64,000 bases of DNA from CAYZJV01 sp964482325 (GCA_964482325.1 CAYZXD010000005.1:32379-96378), one strand, 5' to 3'. Positions 34,341-43,684 are shown, counted from the stretch's first letter. Numbers and translations are program-made. The notes: a model not told the origin generated them from the letters alone.

Positions 34341-35730
34341 ACGCTTTCTGATGCCTCCTGTATGTGACTCGGCAAGCATACTGGAGAATGATCAGAGAGG
34401 TCAACAGTATCACCATGCAGAGAAGTAAGACCCTGACGTCATTCAATGTTTCATGCTGGTACGACCACTGTTCAGCTCGGTCGAGCATGCGGGAAAACAG
34501 TAATGCGTTCTGGTGCAGCAGTATCTGAAAAATCGATGCGGGAAAGACCAAATACACGCAGGAAAGCAGGAGATGTATGGCCACCAAGGGAGCAATCAAC
34601 GGACCACTGACCAGTCCTACGATCCGCCATGCACCAAATAGAGAAAAACTCAGCGGGGCAGTACCAAGCGATGCTGAAATCGTTACCCCTGCAACTTTTG
34701 CAAGAGCTTGCGGCATCACAACGGCTAATCGGTTTGCTATCTGGCCACTGGCGAGGATGATTGCAGTGAGTGCCGTATAGGAAAGCTGAGCGCCAACAGC
34801 GATACTTGTTGCAGGAAAACACATCACCTGCAAGACCAGGCAGAGACTCAACCTCGTTCGTAGAGAAAGAAAGGGGAACCAGAGAGAAATCACAAAAAGA
34901 AGCACTGATCGAATGAGGGAAGGCTTCGGGCCGATAATCGCAACATACGCACAACCAAGGAGCATGAGCAGCACTGAAGCGTATCTTCGGGAGGTTATCC
35001 GATACAGCACGAATGCAAACACTCCAAGCAGGATATGCACATGCATTCCAGAAAGAGCTAATATGTGGGCACAGCCGGCGGCAATCGCCTGATCGTATAG
35101 TAAAGCAGAGGATGGTATTCTTCCAATAACCAGTGCACATGCAATAGTACATTCAGGTTCTTTCAGGGCATGCAACTGCTGCGTAATCCACTGAATTGCT
35201 GCCCGTCGCAGATGATGCCAACGCGTGTCAGTAATCATCTTGATCTTATCGGCAATAAAAAGCGATTGATCCTCCCCACTGATCAGCTGCCCAGAGAACA
35301 TACCTTCCTGTCCTGCCAATAGCAGATCATGATCGGTCTCAACTAACACAGGCAGTCTTCCGGAAGCACTGCCGGTATCACCTCTGTATGTGACAGCTTG
35401 AGACAGAGCAACCGTGACAAAAGTGCTCCCATCAATTCGATCACTTTCATCACTACAAAGCACCCCGTGGATCTGAACAATAGTCTCCAGAGGGTAAGGA
35501 AATTCCGGCTCCCCCTGATACTGCTCGAATGCAATCATACTGCACACAAAACAGACGAGTATGCTAGATATGCAGAAAATACGTGAGGTAAAGTTACCGA
35601 GTGTAAACGCACCACACGTAACTAATGAGATAGTTGCGAGCACAGGAGTCAACACCTGGGGACCGATATCCAAAATGACTACTGGAAGAAGAAGTGCGCA
35701 CGCCTCACCTACTGCAAAACTGGAGATCAT
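34285..35730 (-). CDS. comEC: ComEC/Rec2-family DNA channel protein without MBL domain
   Basis: ComEC forms the inner-membrane channel for single-stranded DNA in natural transformation. The 481-residue protein has N-terminal helices, an OB-fold-like segment (about 85-165) and the Competence domain with the hallmark AHILALSGMHVHILLGVFAF and many helices. Full-length ComEC is usually around 700-800 residues with a C-terminal metallo-beta-lactamase domain; here the frame ends soon after the last helix and no such domain follows. No other competence gene is in view. The start has no clear ribosome-binding site. Confidence 0.85.
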   Translation of the reverse strand: MISSFAVGEACALLLPVVILDIGPQVLTPVLATISLVTCGAFTLGNFTSRIFCISSILVCFVCSMIAFEQYQGEPEFPYPLETIVQIHGVLCSDESDRIDGSTFVTVALSQAVTYRGDTGSASGRLPVLVETDHDLLLAGQEGMFSGQLISGEDQSLFIADKIKMITDTRWHHLRRAAIQWITQQLHALKEPECTIACALVIGRIPSSALLYDQAIAAGCAHILALSGMHVHILLGVFAFVLYRITSRRYASVLLMLLGCAYVAIIGPKPSLIRSVLLFVISLWFPFLSLRTRLSLCLVLQVMCFPATSIAVGAQLSYTALTAIILASGQIANRLAVVMPQALAKVAGVTISASLGTAPLSFSLFGAWRIVGLVSGPLIAPLVAIHLLLSCVYLVFPASIFQILLHQNALLFSRMLDRAEQWSYQHETLNDVRVLLLCMVILLTSLIILQYACRVTYRRHQKAYDVGFSLRFPPGNNTSSW

Positions 35731-35757
35731 AAAAGATGTACGGCAGAAACCCGAAAA

Positions 35758-36525
35758 TTACTTCTCGAGTGCGACCAGGAAAGCCAACAATGGCAAATCA
35801 AACGTGCCGGGTAACGCCAATTTCACCAGATGAGCCGCTAATGCTTCGTTAGGAACACCTGCATGTCTAACTTCCATCACCGATACATAGCGTCGATAGA
35901 GATTTTTATCATAGAGTTTCACCTGTTGCAGCAACAGACTATGTACGTGTTCTTGCTCCTGTTCATCTGCATGCAGCAGAGCGGGAAGATCATCATCAGA
36001 AGTGAGCGTAAGCCGCTCAGCGAGATCTATGGTCTCTATCGCATCGCATGCATCAAGATAATCCTCATAGGCAGTGAGTTCTTCCTGTACGGTGAAATCA
36101 CACTGAGATGCTTGTTGTTTCAAAGCGAGTCTTCGCTTCATAGCCATCTCACTTTTCTTATCACGGCGGGCAAGCATCGTAGCGGTAACCAGAGAAGCTG
36201 CAACAGAAATAAGCAGTTCATCTATCATGGGAATCGGATCACGCACGGCTAGAGAGAAGAAAAAATAGGTGAGTAAAAAGACACCAGCACTGATCAGCAA
36301 TCGTGGTATATACCGCGCATCCTGTATCCACCGATCAACACCCCGGTCAATCTGCCGATATAACGTAAGCAGCGCTTCATCTTTTTCCTGCGCAAGCACT
36401 CCGGTGGAAACATACCACCGGATATCTTCATCCTCATCCCACGCAGCCGCCTGAGCCGGATCAACAAACGGGGTAAGGTACAGTGGTGCTTTATGGGCTC
36501 TGCGAAGTAAAAAACATCCTTTCAT
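35758..36525 (-). CDS. Membrane protein of unknown function
   Basis: I recognise no family. The 255-residue protein has two close membrane helices (about 73-94 and 100-119) joined by a short DPIPMIDE loop, a basic stretch RRDKKSEMAMKRRLALK right after, and a mainly helical, acidic C-terminal part. No signal peptide is seen. It lies between the phosphohexomutase (10 bases upstream) and comEC (27 bases downstream) and is presumably cotranscribed with them. Confidence 0.8.
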   Translation of the reverse strand: MKGCFLLRRAHKAPLYLTPFVDPAQAAAWDEDEDIRWYVSTGVLAQEKDEALLTLYRQIDRGVDRWIQDARYIPRLLISAGVFLLTYFFFSLAVRDPIPMIDELLISVAASLVTATMLARRDKKSEMAMKRRLALKQQASQCDFTVQEELTAYEDYLDACDAIETIDLAERLTLTSDDDLPALLHADEQEQEHVHSLLLQQVKLYDKNLYRRYVSVMEVRHAGVPNEALAAHLVKLALPGTFDLPLLAFLVALEK

Positions 36526-36535
36526 GCGTATACGC

Positions 36536-38254
36536 TCACAGTGCCGACTTAATAGCAGCTACACGATACTGAAGATTCTTTTCAAACTGTTCCCGCTGTG
36601 CATCGGGGGTAGAGAAGAAAAGATAATATTTTATTTTCGGCTCAGTTCCCGATGGTCGGATCACCATTTTCTCCCCTGTAGAGAAGGTAAGTATCACCAC
36701 ATCGGCAGCGGGAAGACCGATTGCCTGACTATCCAACAAATCGTCCTTTCTCGTGATAGTGTATCCGGCAAACTGTTCCTGTTCCCCTAACGCGCGGAAC
36801 CGCTCCATAATTGCACGCATCTTCTGCTTACCGCTACTGCCTTCATAGGTGAAAGAGAGTACTTTTTCCGTATAATATCCATATTTGCGATAGATCTCCT
36901 GTAGGCGTTCCTGGAGTGACTTATCATGCTCTGCATAGTAACTCATCATTTCCACAGCCAGAACCGCAGATGAGACCGCATCCTTATCACGTACATTGGC
37001 ATGAGATAGATAGCCAAAACTCTCTTCACATCCAAATAGGAAAAATTGTTCGGCATCGGTTTCCAGCCGCTGCATCTGCTCAGCTATATATTTAAAACCG
37101 GTAAGCACATCGATGCACTGAGCACCGTGATCTTCAGCCATATGTCGAATCAGATCGGTGGTAACTATCGATTTTACGATGACCGGTTGTTTTCCCTTTC
37201 GGCGGGTTTTATCTTTCCACGTATGCAGCACATAATCGCACAATAATACGGCTATCTGATTACCGGTTAAAAGCGCATAACTTGTTTTCGCATCATCGGC
37301 AGGGATGGCAATGCCGAGGCGGTCTGCATCGGGATCGGTTCCCAGTACGATATCGGCTTTCTTTTCAATGCCAAGTTGCACGGCAAGCCGCATCGCTTGC
37401 GGGTCTTCAGGATTTGGCATGGAAACCGTAGGGAAATCTCCGTCAGGTTGTTCCTGTTCCTGTACTACCTCACAGTGTACTCCCAGTTTTCCCAGAATGG
37501 TGCGAACCGGGACGTTACCTGACCCGTGAAGCGGAGTATAGGCAACTGTAGTCTTACTTGATGCAAGCACATCGGGTCTACTGAGACTTGCAACAACCAT
37601 GGCATAATACTCATCATCAATGGAAGGAGGTACCATCTCCAGGAGTTTTGCCCCTTTGGCCTCTGCAAGACTCATGGTCCGAATTGAACCGGCATCCACA
37701 GCCGCTACCCGTGCCGCCATTCCTTCGTCATGCGGTGGGGTTACCTGGCCGCCATCTGACCAATAGACTTTATAACCGTTATACTTGGCCGGGTTATGGC
37801 TTGCGGTGATCACAATACCACTGGTGGCATGCAATTTCCGTAACGCAAAGGAGAGCATCGGTACCGGATGCAGTTCACTGAACAAATAGACATGGATGTT
37901 GTTAGCGCAGAGGGTGAGCGCAGCTTGCTGGGCAAACAGCTGTGAAAAATTTCGTGAATCGAATGCAATCACCACCGAAGGATGCGTAGTCTGACTGAGC
38001 AGATAATCGGCGAGACCCTGTGTGACCTTCTTGACCATGTAGGGATTGATTCGGTTGGTTCCACCACCGATGACGCCTCTCATACCTGCGGTACCGAAAG
38101 CCAATGCCGTATAGAATCGATCGTACAGATCATCATCAGCATGCTCATCAAGTGCATCGGCTACTTCTTTGCGAAAGAGCAACTCATCCTCATGTTGTAC
38201 ATACTCTTCTGCCTTTTGGTAAATCAGTTTCCGTTCCTGTTCAGTCATTACCAT
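36536..38254 (-). CDS. Phosphoglucomutase/phosphomannomutase
   Basis: Alpha-D-phosphohexomutase that interconverts hexose 1- and 6-phosphates for glycogen, wall and sugar metabolism. The 572-residue length fits the PgcA-like group. Motifs in order are FGTAGMRGVIGGGTNRIN, catalytic serine loop ITASHNPAKYNGYKVYW, metal loop GTDPDADRLG, sugar loop GCEESFGYL and phosphate loop RPSGTEPKIKYY. GGAGG lies eight bases before the ATG at 38254, and the start overlaps the HAD gene by 7 bases. Glucose versus mannose preference cannot be decided. Confidence 0.93.
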   Translation of the reverse strand: MVMTEQERKLIYQKAEEYVQHEDELLFRKEVADALDEHADDDLYDRFYTALAFGTAGMRGVIGGGTNRINPYMVKKVTQGLADYLLSQTTHPSVVIAFDSRNFSQLFAQQAALTLCANNIHVYLFSELHPVPMLSFALRKLHATSGIVITASHNPAKYNGYKVYWSDGGQVTPPHDEGMAARVAAVDAGSIRTMSLAEAKGAKLLEMVPPSIDDEYYAMVVASLSRPDVLASSKTTVAYTPLHGSGNVPVRTILGKLGVHCEVVQEQEQPDGDFPTVSMPNPEDPQAMRLAVQLGIEKKADIVLGTDPDADRLGIAIPADDAKTSYALLTGNQIAVLLCDYVLHTWKDKTRRKGKQPVIVKSIVTTDLIRHMAEDHGAQCIDVLTGFKYIAEQMQRLETDAEQFFLFGCEESFGYLSHANVRDKDAVSSAVLAVEMMSYYAEHDKSLQERLQEIYRKYGYYTEKVLSFTYEGSSGKQKMRAIMERFRALGEQEQFAGYTITRKDDLLDSQAIGLPAADVVILTFSTGEKMVIRPSGTEPKIKYYLFFSTPDAQREQFEKNLQYRVAAIKSAL

Positions 38255-38919
38255 GAAAACACCTCCGATTCCAACTCTTCAACTGAGTCATACAGCGGTC
38301 CGACCTTACTGGTTTCCAACTCACTACGACTTCTGAAGCCCCAGGTGACCAGTGCGACCTGCATGCCTGCAGCTTGGGCGGTGTGGTAATCTATCTCGGA
38401 ATCTCCGATAAATACCACCGATTCATCAGCGCAACCGACTTCCTGTGCAAATCGGTGAGCAAGGGAGGGATCGGGTTTCCGGGGAAATTGATCCGACGCA
38501 CCGCGAACACTCACAAATGGCACATGAGGCAGTAATTCGTTTATAATCTGTTGCACCAACTGTTCATCCTTATTTGATAGTACCCCGAGCTGTATTCCGC
38601 CTGCAACTGCTTTTTGCAGAAACCGGTCAATACCCTCGTATACATAGGTACGATCACAGGGATGTTCCCGATACGTAGCAATCATCAAATCCAGATACGT
38701 TTCGAGATCTGCATCATCGGGGACTATTCCCACCTCCTGCAGTACTCCCAGGAGCGTTTTTTTCAAGCCATTTCCCACATGGCGCATACACTGTGTTTCC
38801 GTAATTTCCCGCGCAGGAATACTGCGTATTACGGTATTGACTGCATCGGTGATATCGCCAATGGTGTTGGCAATCGTGCCATCAAGATCTAGTAACATTG
38901 CTTTTGGTTTATTTTGCAT
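38248..38919 (-). CDS. HAD-family phosphatase (phosphoglycolate phosphatase-like)
   Basis: The 223-residue protein has motif I LLDLDGTIANT (nucleophile Asp11, Asp13), motif II GVLSNKD, the lysine region RKPDPSL and the acid pair FIGDSEIDYHTAQAAGM. This is the Gph/PgmB-type subclass with an alpha-helical cap. Substrate may be phosphoglycolate or a sugar phosphate; the coupled phosphohexomutase gene suggests the latter only weakly. Confidence 0.88.
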   Translation of the reverse strand: MQNKPKAMLLDLDGTIANTIGDITDAVNTVIRSIPAREITETQCMRHVGNGLKKTLLGVLQEVGIVPDDADLETYLDLMIATYREHPCDRTYVYEGIDRFLQKAVAGGIQLGVLSNKDEQLVQQIINELLPHVPFVSVRGASDQFPRKPDPSLAHRFAQEVGCADESVVFIGDSEIDYHTAQAAGMQVALVTWGFRSRSELETSKVGPLYDSVEELESEVFSW

Positions 38920-38976
38920 ATAATACGAGTATAGCGCTGTTTACACCGAACGTCACGCTAGTTTATACTCCCCTTC

Positions 38977-40167
38977 ATGTATACAGCGACAATTCGTGCA
39001 TGCTATGTAGGGAATTTGGTAGGCTCACTGGTGGTCAACCTCTCTCCCCTCCTCTTTGTCACCCTCATGCAGCAGTACGACCTTTCATTCGAGCAGGTCG
39101 GACGTCTGGTACTGGTAAACTTCTTTACCCAGATCATTACCGACCTTGTTTTCAGTCGACCGGTAGATCGGTACGGAGTTCGACCTTTTATCGCTGCCGG
39201 ACATGCATTGGTCGCCTTGGGCTTTATACTCTTTGCGTTTGCTGAGTCACTGATTGTCCAATCACCGTATGCGGCAATGCTTCTCGCTACGGTTGTCTTC
39301 TCCTGCGGTGGCGGGTTGCTTGAATTACTGCTCAGTGCAATTATTCAATCAATTCCCGGAGAGGAGAAAGCAGCGGCCATGAGCCTGTTCCACTCATTTT
39401 ATGCATGGGGATTTATCGCCGTGATCATCATCACCACCATCATGCTTTCACTGTTATCCAGTGAACACTGGCCGTGGGCATATGTGATGTGGGCATTGGT
39501 GCCGCTGGCCAATTCTATTGCTTTTCTCCGGGTACCGCTCGCTCCTCAGGTGGCACATGATCAGCGAACGGGAATCAAACTCTTAACCACTACTCCCTAT
39601 TTTTTGCTCTTGGTGCTCGGCATTGCCATCGGAGGAGCTGCAGAGGTAACCATATCACAGTGGACAAGCACCTATGCAGAAACTACTCTCGGCCTTTCAA
39701 AACAGGTAGGAGATCTGGTGGGGTTGGTGTTATTCGCACTACTTCTCGGTATCGGTCGGATGCTGTATGGACTATACGGCAAACGTATTCATGTGTGGCA
39801 TGTAATGCTCTGGGGTTCAGTGTTGGCCGCTATCTGTTATGTGGTTGCAGCTCTTTCCCCAAGTCCGTTCATTTCCCTTCTTGCCTGTGCTTTCAGCGGT
39901 CTAGGAGTCGCGCTCCTCTGGCCGGGGTCCATCACTATGGCTGCCCATCGATTTCCTTTAGCGGGAGCTTCGTTGTTTGCACTACTTGCTGCTGGAGGTG
40001 ATACGGGTTCCGCGATAGGGCCCTGGCTTATCGGGTTTATCGCAGATACTTTGGGACAAAGCACTGCGCTGTCTCCTCTCCGTACCGCTCTGCTCACAGG
40101 AACAATCTATCCGGTTGCCATGATTATATGCCTTTTATTGATACGAAAAGGAGAAAAGAACCGGTAG
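38977..40167 (+). CDS. MFS transporter
   Basis: Twelve-helix secondary carrier of 396 residues. It has a long loop between helices 2 and 3 with DLVFSRPVDRYGVRPFI, the variant of the MFS signature, and resembles FucP-type sugar or multidrug carriers. It is divergent from the HAD gene and its stop lies 3 bases from the convergent corA stop. Substrate unknown. Confidence 0.88.
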   Translation: MYTATIRACYVGNLVGSLVVNLSPLLFVTLMQQYDLSFEQVGRLVLVNFFTQIITDLVFSRPVDRYGVRPFIAAGHALVALGFILFAFAESLIVQSPYAAMLLATVVFSCGGGLLELLLSAIIQSIPGEEKAAAMSLFHSFYAWGFIAVIIITTIMLSLLSSEHWPWAYVMWALVPLANSIAFLRVPLAPQVAHDQRTGIKLLTTTPYFLLLVLGIAIGGAAEVTISQWTSTYAETTLGLSKQVGDLVGLVLFALLLGIGRMLYGLYGKRIHVWHVMLWGSVLAAICYVVAALSPSPFISLLACAFSGLGVALLWPGSITMAAHRFPLAGASLFALLAAGGDTGSAIGPWLIGFIADTLGQSTALSPLRTALLTGTIYPVAMIICLLLIRKGEKNR

Positions 40168-40170
40168 ACT

Positions 40171-41202
40171 TCAAGCCTCTTTTGTTGCCGTCCCCTTTTT
40201 TTTCGCAATTTTACGTCTTCGATCGCGTCGCTTTCTTTCTGATTCTAGCTTTCGATCCACCCGCTTTCGGGAACGGTGATCACTGAGAATAAATGCACTG
40301 AGAAAACCGGCAAAAAGACTGATACCGATGATCCAGAACATCATCGCCGGGTTCTGTGCAAAAGGAAGCTTGATATTCATCCCATAGTACCCGACAAGAA
40401 ATGTGGGGAGCATAAATGCAATGGAAATTACTGTCAATCGCCGCATGATAATACTTAAGTTGTTTGAGATAACCGAAGCAAAAGCATCCATAGTTCCGGT
40501 AAGAATTGAAGAATAAATCTCGGCCATCTGAATAGCCTGTTTGTTGTCGATGATGATATCCTCAAGAAACTCTCGTTCTTCTTCAGTATGGACTTTGAAA
40601 TAGGGTGATTTCTGGAGCTTTTCAAGGAGAATTTCATTGGTAGTCAGGCTGGTGGTAAAGTACACGAGCGATTTCTGAATGGAGAGTAACTGGATGAGCT
40701 CATCATTTTTCACCGAACGGTGCAGCTCTTCTTCAATAAGTCCCTTCTGCCGATTCAAGTACTTCAGCAACCGGATAAACACCATTGAAGCTCTCCCCAT
40801 CAGGCTGATCACAAATCCTTCCTGTGTCTGAATCGGGTACTGACGGAAACGGTTTCTGGCAAAATCCTCAAGGATAACACTATCACTTTGACAGATGGTA
40901 ATGATGGTGCTGTCCTTGATGACTATACCGAGCGGTATACAATACTGATTGATTCCGTGACTGTCATCGGCAAATGCGGGAAGACGGACAATGAGAGCTA
41001 CATAGTCTTCTTCTTTTTCAATTCGAGCCTGCTCATCAATGTCCATGATATCAGCGAGCAATTCTGAATTGATATCGTAATCATCCTGCAACTCGGTGAT
41101 ATCGTCTCGGGTGATTTCACGGGCATCAATCCATGTGTACCCATCTGCATATGCAGTGTCACCCGGAATGCGGCTGGCAATATTGTTTCTTATGGTGATC
41201 AT
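40171..41202 (-). CDS. corA: CorA-type magnesium/divalent cation channel
   Basis: Pentameric Mg2+ (or Co2+/Ni2+) channel of the inner membrane. The ATG at 41202 (MITIRNNIASR) follows AGGAGG and gives 343 residues. A large cytoplasmic N-terminal domain is followed by two C-terminal helices; the first ends in the selectivity motif YGMN (FLVGYYGMNIKLPFA). A very basic tail (RSRKRVDRKLESERKRRDRR) closes the protein. The upstream leader holds a small ORF and a hairpin, listed separately. Confidence 0.94.
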   Translation of the reverse strand: MITIRNNIASRIPGDTAYADGYTWIDAREITRDDITELQDDYDINSELLADIMDIDEQARIEKEEDYVALIVRLPAFADDSHGINQYCIPLGIVIKDSTIITICQSDSVILEDFARNRFRQYPIQTQEGFVISLMGRASMVFIRLLKYLNRQKGLIEEELHRSVKNDELIQLLSIQKSLVYFTTSLTTNEILLEKLQKSPYFKVHTEEEREFLEDIIIDNKQAIQMAEIYSSILTGTMDAFASVISNNLSIIMRRLTVISIAFMLPTFLVGYYGMNIKLPFAQNPAMMFWIIGISLFAGFLSAFILSDHRSRKRVDRKLESERKRRDRRRKIAKKKGTATKEA

Positions 41203-41241
41203 GGTTCCTCCTGCCACTCCTTGGGAACCACGGAAAGTGTC

Positions 41242-41340
41242 TTACCGTATCAGATGTACCATGCAGTTCGGAAGGAGTGCTGTAATATGTGGTGAATAGG
41301 GGCGACAGCGTAAACTCCCGCCATCGTCTGAAACAGACAT
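41242..41340 (-). CDS. Possible leader peptide ORF upstream of corA
   Basis: A 32-codon frame starts with ATG at 41340, five bases after a consensus AGGAGG, and ends with TAA 39 bases before the corA ATG. The peptide begins MSVSDDGGS and ends HLIR, and contains Cys, several Pro, paired Asp and Arg. Short Pro/Asp-rich leader peptides control Mg2+ transporters (mgtL, corL) in enterobacteria; similarity in position and size is what I see, function is inference. A second overlapping frame starts four bases earlier but has no spacing to the ribosome-binding site. Confidence 0.4.
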   Translation of the reverse strand: MSVSDDGGSLRCRPYSPHITALLPNCMVHLIR

Positions 41341-41363
41341 AGCATCCTCCTTGCTGGTCAGAT

Positions 41364-41383
41364 ACACCGCCGCAAGGCAGTGT
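41364..41383 (-). promoter_or_regulatory. Hairpin in the corA leader
   Basis: On the minus strand, an 8-base stem ACACTGCC/GGCGGTGT with one wobble pair and a 4-base loop lies just before the ribosome-binding site of the small leader ORF. It could be part of a control structure or an operator. The leader does not show the conserved blocks of an M-box. Confidence 0.35.
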
Positions 41384-41499
41384 GGTGAACAGGTGAATCT
41401 TATCACAAACAAGCGCTGTAATAAAGAGGTGATGAAAAGAATTACTCAGTTATTGCCGTAAAACAGAACAAATGGTACAACTGTTCCTGGAGGAATCCT

Positions 41500-42054
41500 A
41501 TGACCCGTGATCAAGCTCTTGAACTATATCAAATATATAATGCATCAGAAAGTCTGCTACGCCACTCTCTCGCCGTTGAAGCGGTAATGCGCCGATTCGC
41601 TGTGGAACTGGGATATGATCCTGACTGGTGGGGAATCGTCGGGCTGCTTCATGATATCGACTATGAACAGTATCCGGAAGAACATCTGCAACATGCCCCG
41701 CAGATGCTGGCAGAGGCAGGGATTTCACAAGAGATGATCCATGCAGTGCTATCCCACGGCTGGACATTGTGCAGTGATGTCAAACCTGAGCATCCGATGG
41801 AGTTAGTATTGTTCACCATCGATGAACTTACCGGCCTCATCACAGCCACTGCGCTCATGCGCCCATCAAAGAGTCTTGTGGACCTGGAAGTCAAGTCGGT
41901 AAAAAAGAAGTGGAAAACCAAGGGTTTCAGTGCAGCAGTTGATCGTGATCTGATTGCTAAAGGTGCTCAGATGTTGCAGATGGACCTTTCACAGGTTATT
42001 CAGCTCTCTATCGAGGGTATGAGGACAGTCGCTGCAGAACTGGATCTCGCATAG
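41500..42054 (+). CDS. HD-domain hydrolase
   Basis: 184-residue HDIG-type phosphohydrolase. Metal ligands are His22 in LLRHSLAVEA, His51-Asp52 in GLLHDIDYEQYPE and Asp108 in FTIDELTGL, in HD-domain order. GGAGG lies before the ATG. Single gene, with its own start after a 159-base gap from the corA leader ORF, and one base from the convergent unknown gene. Substrate unknown; related proteins act on nucleotides. Confidence 0.88.
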   Translation: MTRDQALELYQIYNASESLLRHSLAVEAVMRRFAVELGYDPDWWGIVGLLHDIDYEQYPEEHLQHAPQMLAEAGISQEMIHAVLSHGWTLCSDVKPEHPMELVLFTIDELTGLITATALMRPSKSLVDLEVKSVKKKWKTKGFSAAVDRDLIAKGAQMLQMDLSQVIQLSIEGMRTVAAELDLA

Positions 42055-42055
42055 G

Positions 42056-43540
42056 CTAGGAGGGAATAGCTTCCAACCTGAGAATCCCCTTCTTATTCAG
42101 GATAATGCGGTAATAATGGATCTCTTCTATCTCTTTGTTCTTCGCCGCTTCGGTTATGACCAGATGCAGGTGGTACACGCGGTCGCTGTTCTGCTGTTCG
42201 AGATCTCCTTCATGAGAAGAGACATAGACCACATCACTCGGATCATCCATCTCTTTAAGCCAGTCATCAATACGAATACGAGTAATCACGGTGATGGCAT
42301 TGATCCATGGCCCGAGTGCTCGCTCCCGGTGAGTTCGAAAAATCTTCACATATCGGGTAAAGTGAACCACATCTTCCTCAGGGAGAAGATCCTGGAAGGG
42401 ATTGCCCCCCTTTGATCGTTTCTGCTGAATCAGCAGCGGAACTCGAGATGCTTTTACAATGCGCATGATTACCTTCATTCTACTCAGTCGCTTACCGGTT
42501 CGTGGAGAGATGAAAGAAAATATCTGGTCGGCCAAGACGCGGGGAACTACGCGAATGAAAAAGGCTCGTAATCCCTCTTTGATACGATCTTTAAAAACAT
42601 AGGCAAGTATGACCAACAACGCCCATTGCATACTGTTTTTCAGAAAGAAAGTTTCTGCAAAAATTGCAGCGAGCGTGGCAAAGGTCATGGCAATGGCCGC
42701 TGCAGTTCCAGCAAGCACACCCGCTACCCGCTTGGGGGCTTTGGAAAGAACCGGTGTGAGATAGAGAACTGACTGCGTCCACTTCTTCAGTTCACCTGAA
42801 CGGTATGCAACGGCTTCCGATGAATAGCGATTATCTTTGCTGACCACTGAAGCATAGTGCTGTTCTCTCCGATAACTCAACTCAAATCTGGATAGTCTCA
42901 ATAGAGAGAATGCCGAATCCTGTAATTCTCCAAACATGGATTCAAGGGAGAGATACATCTCCAAACTGGTACTTTCAACTACCAGACTGATTGCTTCATC
43001 CGCCCACTCAAATGCAGTAACAATACGATTTCCGGTAGGATAAAACTGACGCATTGCACGCAACTGTTCTCTGAGTCGACTGATTGCTTCGGCCGTTTCT
43101 CTGCACCAGTCTCCAAGGACTCCTTTGAGTTCCTCGATCTGCCGCTCTTGTGCAAGGTCTCTGCATTCAGCAAGAATTATCTGGGATTCATGACGGAACG
43201 AATTTGATAGACTCTGCAACTCATGAATAAAAAGAGTATCGGTAATATATCCTTTCCCTGTAGTACGTGTTTGGGTATAACTTTCAAGTAATACCAGGGG
43301 ACTGCTGTTGTTTTCCCGATCAAGCAGTTCATCCAAAGTAATCTGGGGAGAACTGTACCGCGCATGTGCTTGAAACTTTCTCAGCATCGCCTCATCGCTG
43401 ATAAATTCGGAAGAGACGTGCAACTGATACGGAGTGAAGATATAATAATTCACATCCCGCTCATATGACTGCTTTTCGGGGATGGGGTAGGTAATTTTTG
43501 TCTCAAGATGGCGAGAAGAGTGGATTCTTACATCAATCAT
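42056..43540 (-). CDS. Membrane protein of unknown function
   Basis: I recognise no family. The 494-residue protein has a cytoplasmic N-terminal part of about 270 residues, with a helical region near 120-170 that may be a coiled coil, two close hydrophobic helices at about 272-296 and 303-318, and a C-terminal domain of about 170 residues. No catalytic signature is visible. It is a single gene and has its own upstream region, shared with the divergent DUF3006 unit. Confidence 0.8.
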   Translation of the reverse strand: MIDVRIHSSRHLETKITYPIPEKQSYERDVNYYIFTPYQLHVSSEFISDEAMLRKFQAHARYSSPQITLDELLDRENNSSPLVLLESYTQTRTTGKGYITDTLFIHELQSLSNSFRHESQIILAECRDLAQERQIEELKGVLGDWCRETAEAISRLREQLRAMRQFYPTGNRIVTAFEWADEAISLVVESTSLEMYLSLESMFGELQDSAFSLLRLSRFELSYRREQHYASVVSKDNRYSSEAVAYRSGELKKWTQSVLYLTPVLSKAPKRVAGVLAGTAAAIAMTFATLAAIFAETFFLKNSMQWALLVILAYVFKDRIKEGLRAFFIRVVPRVLADQIFSFISPRTGKRLSRMKVIMRIVKASRVPLLIQQKRSKGGNPFQDLLPEEDVVHFTRYVKIFRTHRERALGPWINAITVITRIRIDDWLKEMDDPSDVVYVSSHEGDLEQQNSDRVYHLHLVITEAAKNKEIEEIHYYRIILNKKGILRLEAIPS

Positions 43541-43594
43541 GCACTTGCCTCATTCATGACCGTATATCATACGCTACCTATACATGAAAATCAA

Positions 43595-43614
43595 CAACCT
43601 CTTGATTGAGGTTG
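43595..43614. other. Small inverted repeat upstream of the DUF3006 unit
   Basis: CAACCTC/GAGGTTG with a 6-base loop lies between divergent genes, 26 bases before a strong promoter. It may be an operator; neither strand has a T run. Confidence 0.25.
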
Positions 43615-43639
43615 AGCAAAGTAAAAACGGACTTCTTAT

Positions 43640-43668
43640 TTGACAGCTCCCGCTTTATCAACGATACT
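43640..43668 (+). promoter_or_regulatory. Strong promoter upstream of two small genes
   Basis: TTGACA (43640-43645), 17-base spacer, GATACT (43663-43668). Perfect -35 and spacing, five of six -10 bases. It would transcribe the 63-residue ORF and the DUF3006 gene. Confidence 0.6.
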
Positions 43669-43684
43669 GGATGCAGGAGGCCCG

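Noticed and set aside
41203..41400. M-box type Mg2+ riboswitch upstream of corA
   Set aside because: The leader lacks the conserved M-box blocks; only one short hairpin and a small ORF are seen.
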